Source: Thermomucor indicae-seudaticae
Taxonomy: Eukaryota; Mucoromycota; Mucoromycetes; Mucorales; Lichtheimiaceae
Assembly: GCA_000787465.1 (NCBI GenBank)
Contig: JSYX01000148.1
Coordinates: forward strand, 1-63,948
Reading direction: 5' to 3'
DNA: 63,948 bases
The notes beneath the pieces were generated by a model that saw only the letters and a program-made list of their open reading frames with translations, did no database searches and was not told the DNA's origin. This document shows, in pieces, positions 1 to 11,485 of this stretch (positions are counted from its first letter, which is position 1; each line of letters opens with the position of its first letter). A program made the translations under genes and the position numbers.

Positions 1-514
1 GGGCCCCATGCGGCGCTTGCGGGCTCTTTGGATGAGTGGCGGGCGGGTAAAGAGCATCCGGTCATGTGGTGTGGTCCCTCGTGTTCCCCTGTTTGGTCTC
101 CTCTTTGGAAACTTTCAAGGATCCACAGAGGCCGAGAACCTGGTTTCTCAGGCTGTCCCTTGTAGCCAAGCCTCCTTGCCTTTGTTGGGTGACCCAAGGT
201 TGGACGCTCAAGGCTGATGGGCAACCCTTGGATGCGGAAGAAGTTCAGAACACTGGGTGACCTTGGGACTCCAAATCTCTTTTTATCTTAGTAAAGTCTA
301 TATTTCTTACAAGATACTTGAATGCGCATATAAATAAAAAGATACAAGTAAAACAGGACGCAGACAGAAAATACAGTACAAGGATCTCCTTTTTTCTCGC
401 AGTCTTAGGCAGAGAAGGAGGGGAAACCAGCTTAGAAAAAGTATAATTATAAAACAGCATTTGCTTCTTACGAAGGAATTAGCGCAATAAATATGATTTT
501 TTTGTTTATTATTT
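1..514. other. left-edge intergenic sequence, no gene seen
   Basis: Short open frames occur on the plus strand near the edge, but they lack any recognisable family and are Trp/Cys/Ser rich like random translation. The 3' side of the neighbouring YME2 gene starts at 515. I see no RNA gene or mobile-element end here. Confidence 0.5.
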
Positions 515-3500
515 CTACGACCCGCAATCTTTCCATGTATTGGACACGACACCCTTTGCTTCATTGATCTTGGCTTCATAAGTTTCAATCAATTTCTGCG
601 TCGATGCGATTTTACCAAGCAAATAGCGAATCCGCGTATCGATTTCGCGAGGTGGTTTGCCATTGTAGATTCGAGATAAAGACTCGACTGTTCCCTGAAG
701 CTTTTCTAGACTTTCCTCGGCAATGTTCTTGAGATATTGATTGGTCTCGATTTCCATGGATGCGGCAAACACTGGATCTGACACAAGTCGGCTGAATACA
801 GTGTACATGACAGGTTTACCAGGGCGAATGGCATTCGGTCGTCCTGAAAGCGATCTTAGCAATCCCGTGCCAACTTTTTTTCCAACTTCTCTGTCTTACC
901 ATCTTTATAATGTATCGTGATCAATTCGGCGCGCTCCATGGCCCGAAGAGCTTTGTCTTGACCCTTGAAAAAGGGCCCCCACTTTAGCTCGTTGTAGTTG
1001 ATCTAGTAACGCCCGCACTTGGTCAACTTCTGTTCACGTAGATAGAAATGCCGACCCGACTTACGCTCTTTTTCTGCGCCAAATTCTTGACAATCTCCCA
1101 AAATTGGATAGCGGTCCATTCCAAAGCATTCTCATCAACATCGGATGCTTCGTTAAACCCGTATTTCCGTATTTCGATCACATTGCGTTGTACGATATCC
1201 TCGAATGCAGCTAAACAGTAGCTTTTCGGTTAGTACTGCCAATAGCCTTGTTAACCAAAAGTAAAGCACATCTTACTCTTTGCACTCATATGCATCTTCA
1301 TCTTTTGTACGAGGAGCTCCAGCTCTGTTAATCTTCCACCTAACGCATTCACAATACTGTGTAGTTCTTCATCCACTTTGATTTCTTCCCCTGATGCATC
1401 GTGAGAACAAGCTTCGCACCACCAGCTCCCGTTAAAACTTACCAAGCTGTCTGGAGATAAAGGATAGTGCCACTTCGGGTGGAGCGTCGGATAGCATGAT
1501 GGTTTCAAAGCTCTTTCCAGGTAGTGCTTTATGGCAATATTAGAAAAGACCACCCCCCCCGGAGCAAGTTGCACCTTCATTTACCTTTGCTAAGGATTTT
1601 GTTCACGCCAACATTAGAACTTACAAAGACCACATGCGCCACTTCATTCTCAACCAGCAAGCTAGCAAAGTTTGCCAGTTCCTCCCACAGAAGCTCGTTC
1701 TTGGCCGTTTCCCGGTACATGAAATTATCAATGACCACAACAGGAATATTTTCCCCTGCATCATGCGGGTCTTTTTTTTCTTCTTGATCCAGGTCGCGCG
1801 CAACCTTTTCAGTGATATCGTCGTTCTTCTGAAGCAACAAGTTTTGCAGCCGTCGTCTTAAAGTCTCCAGCAAGCTACTTGTCGCTGATTCTTTATCCTG
1901 CTCCTGCTCTTGACGATGCGTGCCTTTCACGTCACGCAGCGCAATCGCAGCCGTTTCCAATATTTTCCTGATCTGGGCGTCCGGCGAGGACATGAGTCCA
2001 GTCGTCTTTTGTCCTGTCGAAGCAACCACGACCGTTTCCAGCAGCTTGCTCGCGGACGCGACCCACGTGAATACAGGGAAATAGCCCAACTGTTTGGCTA
2101 AGGCTGCCGTCGTTTCTGACTGGTTTCGTGTACTGGCTAGCTCTTCACAGTCAATAAATATCTTGTTCCTATATGCAAACATTAAAATGGAAAGAAAAGG
2201 TCACACTCTATTATCATTATTATTATACCGTCGATCTTCAATGGCTGCCTTGACCAGCGAGCTCTTTCCGCTTCCCTTGGGACCCGTGACCACAATAAAG
2301 GTTTGCGGGGTCTCGCGCAACCAGCCGCGTACTTTTTCCACATCCTCGGCGTCGTCCTGCCACAGCGCTTTGTGATCGACGTGATGGTCCGGCTTCTTTT
2401 GAACAAGCCGGGCCCAGGTTTCGCGTCGAAGCCATCGATACAATGCGTATTCTTCCGGATTGAACCGCTGTGTGATCTTGGACGTGACAAAGAAGATCCG
2501 GATCGGGTCGAATACAGAATACGTCAAGCCAGCCAAGAGCGCAGCCACGGCAGGAATGGTGATGCGTGGATGGTTGACCACCCATTCTTTAACTACGTTT
2601 GTGTGCTAATTCCTTATTACTCTCAAGAGTTCTTTGTTTCCAATAGCAAGGGACTTACCAGCTGCCGTTCGTACAAGATATTGAGTCGACTACCATGAAT
2701 CACATGTCCATGAAGACAGTTCCGAGCGCTTGTAGCCGAGCGCACACGCGTGAACTGAATGATGGCATACCGCGGCGGGTCCTTTGACACATGGGGGTTC
2801 GGGTACAGCGCAATGTCATAGATGCGACCGTAGGGCCTCAGATGCTTGTAGAGCTTCTCGACCGGCACAGGCTCACCAGCGCCTTGAAACTCGATGCGCA
2901 GACGTGGGGTTGGGTATCGTGCCAGGATATCTTCCAAAAAGGGCTCGCCCTTGACCAGAAACGCGCGAAGTCGCTGCAGATTGAAGGGTGCGACTGTCCG
3001 GTTTTCCTCCAGATGCTTGGCTACCTTTTCCGCAATTTCGCTCGCGATGCGTTTCTTGTCCTGGATGCTGCTTTCGAATGAAAACCTCAAGATCGCACCA
3101 CCGTCTTTGGATCTAAGCAAATATTCGTTATTAAAAGAAGGAAGGCCTTTCACGGGAATTCTATTATTTACCGAGGTTCCATGGATTCGATCCCAAAGCC
3201 ATGGCCAAGAACTTCACTAGTAGGCAGGACTTTGCGCGTTGTGGTATCCAGACACTTTTTCGTGTTTCGAAAGAAGATCTGACGGATATCGAGTATATTC
3301 ATCCGGAGCGGAAACACATTGTCCAGGTATATCATGGCCGTCTGCTTTTGTACTTTGCTGCTTGTCGACATGGTATCGCCTCCCAGCTATATTCCCCACC
3401 TCCTGGTTATTATCCCTGACGAAACAGAGACCAGAGAGAGAGACGCTTACGGGAATGCCCGTGACAGGATCGCAAGCTGGTTGTTGTTGTTGCAATGCCC

Positions 3501-3606
3501 GACGGGTGCATGCAAAGCTTCTCCTGGCTACTAGGACATTTGGCTTGGTGGAATGCAATGATCGCGCCGAAACGCATCGGCCATGTTTGACCCACTGCCA
3601 CAGCAT
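515..3606 (-). CDS. YME2: Yme2/RNA12-type mitochondrial escape protein 2
   Basis: Yme2 is an inner mitochondrial membrane protein with an RRM and an AAA-like ATPase region, linked to mtDNA nucleoid upkeep. The chosen ATG at 3606 opens an Arg/Ser-rich presequence without early acidic residues. Exon 2 (3386-3218) carries the family motif YLDNVFPLRMN, and the next exon an RRM (PYGRIYDIALYPNPHV). A hydrophobic stretch (TIPAVAALLAGLTYSVFD) follows, then a P-loop, GPKGSGKSSL, near 2270. The segment IPVVVIDNF fits a Walker B strand. The remaining exons (QLGEEIKVDEELHS, AFEDIVQRNVIEIRKYGF) are joined by short introns, and the stop is at 515. The frames between about 870 and 1080 were not fully resolved. 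The gene looks complete, about 800 residues, and is divergent from SFC1 (455 bp between start codons). Confidence 0.92.
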
Positions 3607-4061
3607 GAAAGGGACGCACACGACACGAACCGGGGATTGAAAATCACACTTTCACTGTGGCGTTCGTCGCGCTTGGCTGCTCAGGGGATGCAAAAGAACT
3701 TTCTTAGACTGACAATCATCCCTTTATTCAGTCGTTGCAGAACTCGACAGAATAGGGGAGTCATTACTTTGTGCAGCAAAGCATTCTGCTAACTACCGTC
3801 AAAGCATTTCTCATTATTGATGCTTTCGAGCAAAAAGAAAGATAAGAGACGTAAATGCATGATCCATGCAGGAAGACGCCTCTTTATTTGTGACGAACAG
3901 GCGCTATAACTGGAAGTAATTGGGCGTTTGTTTACGTCCGTTTTTGAATATCGGATCCAAACCACCCCTTGAATGGAACTCTCCCCAATGAATAATAAAT
4001 AAAGACCTGCATAGAACCCTTTTTCCAAGATCTCTCTTTCCCCCTCCCCTCATACATCATT

Positions 4062-5337
4062 ATGAACCGTAGCGACAAAAAGTCAACACCACTGGTTACT
4101 CACTTGGTCGCAGGCGGGGCGGCTGGCCTGATGGAGGCATGCACTTGCCATCCACTGGATACGATTAAAGTCAGAATGCAGTTATCGAAAAACATCAACC
4201 GTGGTCTAGGCGTAAGCCCGTGCTCCTTGATGTTTAACCTGTCGAATCGATGGTCTAACTGCCAAGTCTGCAGGGCAAGAAACGTCTTGGGTTTGCTGCT
4301 GTGGGTCTCCGAATCGTTCAGAACGAATCGTTTTGGGCACTCTACAAAGGCTTGGGTGCCGTTGTGTCTGGGATCGTACCCAAGATGGCGATTCGGTTCA
4401 GCTCTTTTGAGCTGTACAAGTCATGGATGGCGGATGCTAACGGTCATGTCAGTACCACGGCCACTTTCTTTGGTAAGTCATCGATCTCTTTGCAGCGGAA
4501 AAAAGTTATGATTGACTGACTTGAGTCCAGCTGGTTTGGCGGCTGGTACAACCGAAGCTGTGTTAGTAGTGACACCCATGGATCTGATCAAGATTCGTCT
4601 ACAGGTATGTATGTGGCCTTGAGTAGGAGGAGCATATGGGTTACATGACAAAAAATCAGGCACAACGCCACTCCATGGCGGATCCTTTGGATATCCCGAA
4701 ATACCGAAATGCACCCCATGCCGCATATACTATTGTCAAGGAAGAAGGCATCCGAGCTCTGTATAAGGGCGTTACATTGACTGCCTTAAGACAAGGTAAC
4801 TTTTATTGTTCGACAACAACACCGGGCCTTTTTTAGACTCAAAATCCTTCAAGCAACCAATCAAGCTGCAAACTTTACTGCATATCAAGAAATGAAAAAG
4901 CAAGCAAAACGGTTACAGAAACTGGATGAATTACCATCTTATCAGCACTTGATTCTGGGTGGCGTCTCTGGTGCAATGGGTAAAGAAAGAACTTTAATTA
5001 TGCTGGATCCCCGGCTCAAACTCTAATCTGCTTCTTGTTCTTGGGGTGAAAAGGGCCCCTTTGCAATGCTCCCATCGATACAATCAAGACTCGTATTCAG
5101 AAATCGAGTAGTGCACCGGGTACGACTGGCTGGGACCGTTTCAAGACTGTCACCACAGAAATCATTCAAAAGGAAGGTGTCCGAGCATTCTACAAGGGCT
5201 TGACTCCTCGACTGCTTCGTGTGGCTCCCGGTCAAGCCGTCACCTTTATGGTTTATGAAAAGGTGCGCGGTTGGATTGATCTTGTCACCGCCGTGAAGAA
5301 GATCCAGCAGGAAGGAAACGCGATCACGCAAAAGTAA
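4062..5337 (+). CDS. SFC1: mitochondrial succinate/fumarate carrier
   Basis: Mitochondrial carrier of the inner membrane, closest in reading to Sfc1/Acr1, which exchanges cytosolic succinate for mitochondrial fumarate and feeds gluconeogenesis from C2 compounds. Six exons (4062-4211, 4274-4472, 4531-4604, 4660-4795, 4854-4979, 5054-5337) sum to 969 nt, giving 322 residues, the usual length. All three signature motifs are intact: PLDTIKVR, PMDLIKIR and PIDTIKTR. Each is followed by a carrier-type EG/YKG segment (FWALYKGLGA, GIRALYKGV, GVRAFYKGL). Sequence such as TEAVLVVTPMDLIKIRLQAQ is typical of Sfc1 rather than citrate or ornithine carriers. The substrate call is by similarity only; a related dicarboxylate or tricarboxylate carrier remains possible. 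A pyrimidine-rich leader precedes the ATG. Confidence 0.93.
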
Positions 5338-5569
5338 AGTAAAGAAAAGAAAGAAAGAGAGTCACCTTTGTAATAATCTCTATCTTCCCGGACTAATGTA
5401 TCATGGCTTTTTGTATGATTTAATTCATTACGGTTGTATACCTGGACAATGAAATGCAATACTTGTTCTTCTATGCGTTCATGCATGGATCCATACATCA
5501 CACGAGGAAAACGCCAATAACGATTGGTAACATTATCCAAGATATAGTATGTAGGGTCGATAAAATACA

Positions 5570-7462
5570 TTATGAGTGATGAAGTTGGCTATCATCTTCT
5601 TGAACAAGTTCTGGTAATATTCTGGAAGCGACTAGGTCAACAAGAAGAAACATTAAATGCTTGTTAATATATGCGTTCTGGAGTGGTTCTAAAGCTTCAT
5701 GAATGTGCATCTGGAGCTCATTCACGTCTTCAGTATCAAACAAGATTCTTCCAAGAACGCCTGACATACAGCGACGGGTTAAGCTTAATGCATCAAACTA
5801 TATAATGAGACCCATTACCTGGTAATGCCACTGTCAATAACCTCTCCGCCTTGATACGCAACATTTCCCGTTCCATATGCGAGGGCGGGTCAGCTTTACT
5901 CAGAAAGGTGCCGCCTGGCCATAACAATTCTCTTCCTAGCTGCAAGTAAAACACAAGGTGATCTTCACTAAGAAAATGGAACACGGCTTGCTCCAGAAAC
6001 CTGTCGATCAAGTAAATGAGTCAGCATGAAAGACATTTTCGTTTCTTCTTCTATTTCTATGTCATCCTTTTGCATACTTGTCTACCAAAAGACCGCCACC
6101 CAAGATCCGCACAAGCGGCCAACAAAACATGGCAATCGTAGACCAAGCCCACTGCAAAACCGGCCGATCATCCACCAGAAACGCAATCCGAAGGAAATCC
6201 ATCCACGGTTCCAGTAACCTAACATGTTGTGTTCGTTTTGTATGCTGTGTCACTTGCTGGTACCGCTCTTGCGAATGCGTCAGTGCAGCCATAAGGTATA
6301 ACCACATGGACCGAATTGGTGTCAATATCACCTGCAGCGTAATGTAAGAGAACGAAAAGTGTCGTCTTTCATGCTTTTGCTCATGATGACCGTCGAGCTC
6401 ACCGCGACCCGCATCCACCGTTTCATCGCCTTCCTGCCTCTGTTTCTCTTGAAGTCGTTGCAATTGACTCGGTAAGCTTTCGCTGTTGCTGCTGTTGTTG
6501 TTGTTGTTGGCAGAAGGTGCTGTCGTCACAGAAGGAGCAGTTAGTTCGATCGACTGGGCCTCTTCAAGCGCAGACGCCAGTTTGACTGACGACGGCAGCT
6601 GAGGCGGTTGTTGTTCGTTGAACGAGGACGAAGGAAAAACACCAGATGACTCCAGTTCAGCAACCACAGGAGCGTAAGATTCCAGAGCCTAACAAACAAC
6701 CTTTCATATCAGATCACCACTGTTCACTGTCTGCGTTCTATTTGACGTCAACCTTGCATATAATCGAGTGTATCGTATAAGGATCTGCCAGCACCTCGAT
6801 CAGATTCGCAAAAACAAGGTTGGCAAGGATCTCCCGCACAAGATGCCGCACACAGTCGCTACGGTAATCCTCAGGCGGTAAGAGGATCTTGAGGATCGCC
6901 TCGGTCAAGGCACGTAGGTACTCGGTCTGCTGCAACGTCGGATTCTCTGTCTGGAGAGCAAAGTGGGGCTGCATGCCATGAAATAAGCTCTCGATCGATA
7001 CTGAGCTACCGGCGTGGCTCATTTTTAACCGCGCACGGGCCTGTCTATAATCTTGGTAGTGGATCGATAGTAGCCGTGGCGCTCCAATCAAGATAAGCTC
7101 AGTCCAGTCCACCTTTTCTGCCCCAATTAACGTGGCTGTCTCTTTCTTTTATTGCAAAGAATGCTTACGGTATGACGGAACCTCTTTTCTAGCTCTTGCA
7201 CGACAAGCGTCAAGATCTTGACAAGCTCGGAACAAAAATCTTGGTCATTGGTGACAACACGGTACCAGGGGTAAATGAAATCGCGAACGAGAAGGGCGAT
7301 GTAAGTGTAAAGCTCGGAATCAATCGCAGGTGATTGCGTTATAGGAGGAGGCGCATTCAGCCGGTTAGGATCATTCTTGGGTAATGACAATATGTGAGGG
7401 AACAGTACACGCAAGTGAAACGACCGTAGTGTGCTGGCTGCTGTGGATGACGTATCCACCAT
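5570..7462 (-). CDS. PXA-domain protein (sorting-nexin-associated type)
   Basis: The N-terminal third reads as a PXA domain, the module found next to PX domains in Snx13/Mdm1-type proteins and in stand-alone fungal PXA proteins of endomembranes. Diagnostic stretches are LLVRDFIYPWYRVVTND, DWTELILIGAPRLLSIH and REILANLVFANLIEVLAD. A low-complexity linker (Gln/Asn/Ser/Ala rich, 6480-6620) follows. After it comes a C-terminal helical part with WMDFLRIAFLVDDRP, FLEQAVFHFLSEDHL and LELVQEDDSQLHHS-like acidic ends. Neither a PX nor an RGS domain is visible, so this is the PXA-only class. At least four introns are needed; the first lies near 7170-7120. ATG at 7462 is the first in frame. The role (membrane trafficking or contact sites) is inferred from the family. 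The gene is convergent with SFC1. Confidence 0.8.
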
Positions 7463-7941
7463 GAGGGTTGTTAAAGTTTTCTTTTATGCGTCAATAAAGC
7501 AGAAAAAAAGAAGTTGGTTGATCTGCATACGCGGGCTGCCATTATGCACTTCGGTCAGGTGGCACAACCTTTTTACCGCTTTCAGAACAAAAAGGGTCCA
7601 GAACAACGCGTCAGGCCAACATACAAGAGATTACGTGTTTCATTACTCTTCTTTTTTCTCTTGGAAATAAAGATAAAAGTGGACCTGAACAGAATACACG
7701 GCTACAGTTGAGTAGCAACTCTTTGCTTTGCTAAAGGCGGGCAACCCATGATAGAGAAGACGGCATAACGTCACTTCGATCGATCCTCTTTGTGTTACTA
7801 CATGAAAAAATTAAGAAGTAATGTCACGCAAAGCCAACCTCGACGTCAAGCATCAATGTTTGCGGCGTCATTTCTTTTGCAAAGAGAGCAGAGAATGTGA
7901 AAGCATATGGCTCACAGCATAAACAGTTGCATAAGTTTCGA

Positions 7942-7970
7942 CCAATCAAGTCAAGTCTGATATTTTTAAA
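7942..7970 (+). promoter_or_regulatory. CCAAT and A/T-rich TATA-like element upstream of kinase-like gene
   Basis: A CCAAT box (7942-7946) is followed 15 bp later by an A/T element, TATTTTTAAA (7961-7970). A pyrimidine-rich leader then runs to the ATG at 8178. The spacing is plausible for a core promoter; the function is inferred. Confidence 0.35.
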
Positions 7971-8177
7971 CGCCGCCGCTTAACAGTAACAAAAAGGCGT
8001 GCCTCAACGGAAAAGGGTCCAGTCACCTCTCTTTCTTGCAGACTCTCTGTCTCTACTTTTGCCTTGTTACGTGTCAATCTTGCGTCTCTGTCTGTTCGTA
8101 CATCGAATCATCAAGGTTTCAAAGAGTTACTGCAAGATCACCAAGGATCAACTTCGATCAGGCGTTCAACGATTAGC

Positions 8178-10898
8178 ATGTTTCTGCGGCCGAGACTTCC
8201 TCGATCATCGGCCAGTTCGGAGGCAGGGCCAAGCAGGCGGGGGGCCAAGCCTGAAATGGCGGAAGCGGAGAGCGAGGGCGTGGTGGTGGCCCGTAAGAAC
8301 AAGTCGAGACGTCGTGGCGGTGGTGCTGGGGGCCGATCACGTCAAGAAGATCGTGCCGCTGTGGTTGCGGAAGTACCAGACTTCCCATATCCCTTGAAGC
8401 TGCAACCACAGCAATTTATATTTCAAAAACGAACTTTGGGTGAAGGCCAGATGGGCAAGGTCCTAACGGCCAGTTACAATGGCATCCTTGTGGCGTGCAA
8501 GACGCGTCGCCCGTCTCAGGCACGCGCATCGTTTGAGGACAGCCTGACGCGCGAACTGGAGTACGCGGCTGAACTATCAGTCTGCCGGTTCATGAACCAG
8601 TACATCGGCGTCTTGACCTGCAAACGATCAGAAATCACTTTTGAAGGACCGTCCACGAAGAAGCCCAACACGCCAAATGCTCTGGAACATTTTGTAGTCC
8701 AGCGATATTTTGAGAATGGCGATTTAAGCAGCTACATTGGCAAGAAGAAGGGTAAGTCATCGCATGCTGCCTCTTTCGATCGTCTTTTCTGATTACACTG
8801 CCTCGTCTGCTATAGACACAGAGCTTGGTGTCATCTTTCATCCCATGGAAATCGTCCAGATAGCCATTTCTCTTTTTGCTGCTTTGACGGATGCCCATAA
8901 GCTTGATATAGGAATCTTAGACTTGAAGAGAGAGAACATTTTGGTAAGTAAAAAAGATTCTAGGCTTGCATAATAGCCCTATTGGTCTAAACTTTAATTT
9001 TTCCCTCTTGCTACGTAATAGATTGATGATACGGGCAGTGCTTGGATTACTGATTTTGGGTAATCACCAATTTATGCGTTGATACAAATAGGATATATCG
9101 CTCATTAACGCTTTTTGTTCGATCAGGTCGTGTGTTAAGATGAAGGGAAAGGAGTATTTGATGTTGGGAAAGCAGAATGTGAGATGGACAAAGGATGTAG
9201 CTTCACCAGGTATGTATCGTGGACGAAAAGACACAGATATTGAGCACTTTGAAAGCCTAACCTCTTTTCATGATTCTAGAAATGATTTCGAATGATCGGT
9301 TTTATAAGTCGTCGGATGTATTTATGGGCATGATGTTGATTGGAGAGTTGTTAGCTGCACATATGGAGGACGAGGAATATCAGAGCGAAGTGCTCTTACG
9401 TGACGAAAGTGGTCTGGTGTTTCCACAGACAGAAAAGCTTCACCCAATCTACCACGAGTTCTTCCCTATTTTGAAGCAAGGTCTCGAAAACGACCCGACG
9501 CAACGGCCCACTGCCTTAGAAGTTTACGAATACTTTGATCGAATCCGACAGGCTGCACTTGACGCGGCCATGCGTCTTTCGTCATTACCTCAATCCTTTG
9601 GAGATACCACCACCGCTTATTACCCTTTGACCACTACTACTATCCAGACCGAGCAAGTCATCATGGCATCGTCTTCCAGTTCTGCTCCTACTACCACTTC
9701 TTCTTTGATGCAAGTCGTCGCCGCCAGTCCTCCAAGCGTAACGGCACCGGGCCCCCCTCAAGTTGCTTCTCCGTCCGGCCAGGTTGAAGTTATCGCGATC
9801 CCCTCGTCTCCTAGCTTTGAAGAGGCTATGCCTCTTGTTGAAATTACTACTGAAGCGGCCGCGGTGACTACAGGCTCTCCTGAAGAGGTTATGTCTCTTG
9901 TCGAAAATACCACACAAGCAGCCACGGCTACTACAGGCTCTTTTGAAGAGGTCGTTCCTCTTGTTGAAAATACTACTCGACCAGCCACGGTCACTACCAG
10001 CTCTCCTGAAGAGGTCATGCCTCTTGTTGAAACTGCCAGTCAAGCAGCCATGGTCGCCACCAGCTCTTGTCAAGAGGTCGTTCCTTTTGTTGAAGACACT
10101 ACCGGAGCAGCCACGGTCACTACCAGCACTTCTGCAGAGGTCATTCCTCTTGTCGACAACGCCAGTCAACCAGCCACTTCCACTACCAGCTCTTCTGCGG
10201 AGGTCGTTCCTCTTGTCGACACTGTCACTCAAGCAGACACGGTGACCACCAGCTCTTCTGAAGGGGTCATTCCACCTTTTGTTTCAAGTCAGTCCACTCC
10301 AATGGAGTTGGAAACGCAAATATCACCAAGCTCCCCCGAGGTTATTGCTGGCGGTCTGATCGAAAGTGCACAAGTCACAAGCGCAGGAATGACGGGGTCC
10401 CAGGGTTCGCAAAAGCATTCTTCTGATTTCGGCGAGAATAATAGTAGTGAATCGGCATCAACTGAGAAGTCAAAGGAGAACATCGATACAAGCCATAGGC
10501 ATAAGAAGGCGACGAAGCGTAGAAGGCCAAAGGAGAGTTTACAGGCGGGAGGCAACAAATGGGACGGACGACTTCGTAAGCGAAAGCGAGTCCAGGAAGA
10601 ACCCGAGAATGACGAAACGTCATCATTAGGAAGTGAAAGACATAAACCGCGTGCACGTACTGAAACCTCTCCTCCACTTCTTCGAGAGCATGCTGATAAC
10701 CAACCGTCACCCCCTCAAGCACATCAACACGTATCATATGAACAGACACCGCCTGGATACCTTACTTATCAACAACCATCACCGCATCCTCAGCCCACCA
10801 TCGACTACCGACTTCTATGTTCACCCACATTCTGGAACGAAATGTTTGAATGCGACCTGTCCTTCTGTGAGAGTGATACGGAAATGGACTTCTTGTAA
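8178..10898 (+). CDS. divergent protein-kinase-like protein with 21-residue tandem repeats
   Basis: Kinase signatures appear in order: glycine loop GEGQMGKV (about residue 87), ATP-binding lysine in LVACKTRR, catalytic loop ILDLKRENILIDD, ITDFGS, and a SPE segment where APE is expected. The catalytic Asp, Lys and Asn are kept, but the usual HRD is ILD, so activity is uncertain. Exon joints at about 8750/8815, 8943/9022, 9059/9127 and 9211/9281 restore these motifs. The C-terminal half is Ser/Thr/Pro rich. It holds seven to eight imperfect 21-residue repeats (core EEVVPLVENTT-A-TVTTSS) at 9813-10283 and a strongly basic stretch (KKATKRRRP, RKRKRV) resembling an NLS. ATG 8178 is the first in frame; the open frame upstream has none. 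I cannot name the family. About 800 residues. Confidence 0.75.
9813..10283 (+). repeat. 63-bp coding tandem repeat (21 residues, about 7.5 copies)
   Basis: Imperfect 63-bp units encode Glu/Val-Val/Ile-Pro-Leu-Val-(Glu/Asp) followed by a Thr/Ala/Ser-rich half. Units stay in frame and differ mainly by substitutions. The periodicity also opens long antisense frames, which are not genes. Confidence 0.85.
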
Positions 10899-10967
10899 TG
10901 AATATGTTATGTATTTGCACTTTGCATTGATTGTGTATATATGGAGCTGGGCTCTTTCAATTTGCAT

Positions 10968-10973
10968 AATAAA
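10968..10973 (+). terminator. AATAAA poly(A) signal of kinase-like gene
   Basis: A canonical AATAAA lies 70 bp after the stop codon at 10898, in an A/T-rich tail. Confidence 0.45.
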
Positions 10974-11485
10974 AGGCGGAATGCCATAGCTTGTTATATG
11001 GAAAATGAGTCACCCACATGTGTGGTATAGTTCTTTTAACCTGCAAGGCAAAAATTCCAACGTACCACTTGCGAATCACAGGTCCTTACACGTAACTGGG
11101 CCATTGTCAACAAGGGAAGAAGGAAAATGATAACTCTCACATGTTAAAAGTGTCATTCACGGTTTTTCCCACAATTTTTGTATACGTCGGGGAAAAACCA
11201 TATAAGGCGACCAACGGGTGGCACCACCAGAAACCAAAAGAATCTGTTTTTATTTCCTTGACGACCGGGGTTGAGACGGTGATCGAGGATTGTACGGCAG
11301 AAAGACGGGAATGACAGAGTGCCCCTTTTAGTAGACTGCGGATCGTGTCTGCTGATCCATTATGCTCTCTGCGACATCGGTCTAAAGTTTCACTGACTGA
11401 TTCGATGTGGTCTCGTAGTAAATAAAGCCTCTGTTTGTTTGTTCCTGAAATCTTATCCAGCCACATTTGTTTATTTCCTTCAAAA

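Noticed and set aside
1..260. Two small plus-strand frames at the left edge
   Set aside because: Compositions are random-like, they overlap each other, and no family feature is seen.
3147..3171. 25-bp intron in YME2 starting at GTAAAT
   Set aside because: Too short and gives the wrong frame. A 71-bp intron (3217-3147) restores the frame.
9585..10232. 215-codon minus-strand frame with periodic sequence
   Set aside because: Shadow of the 63-bp tandem repeat in the kinase-like gene; no start context and no promoter.
9813..10283. Regular 63-bp repeats considered as a CRISPR-like array
   Set aside because: Units are contiguous, in frame and coding, with no spacers, and the genome is eukaryotic.
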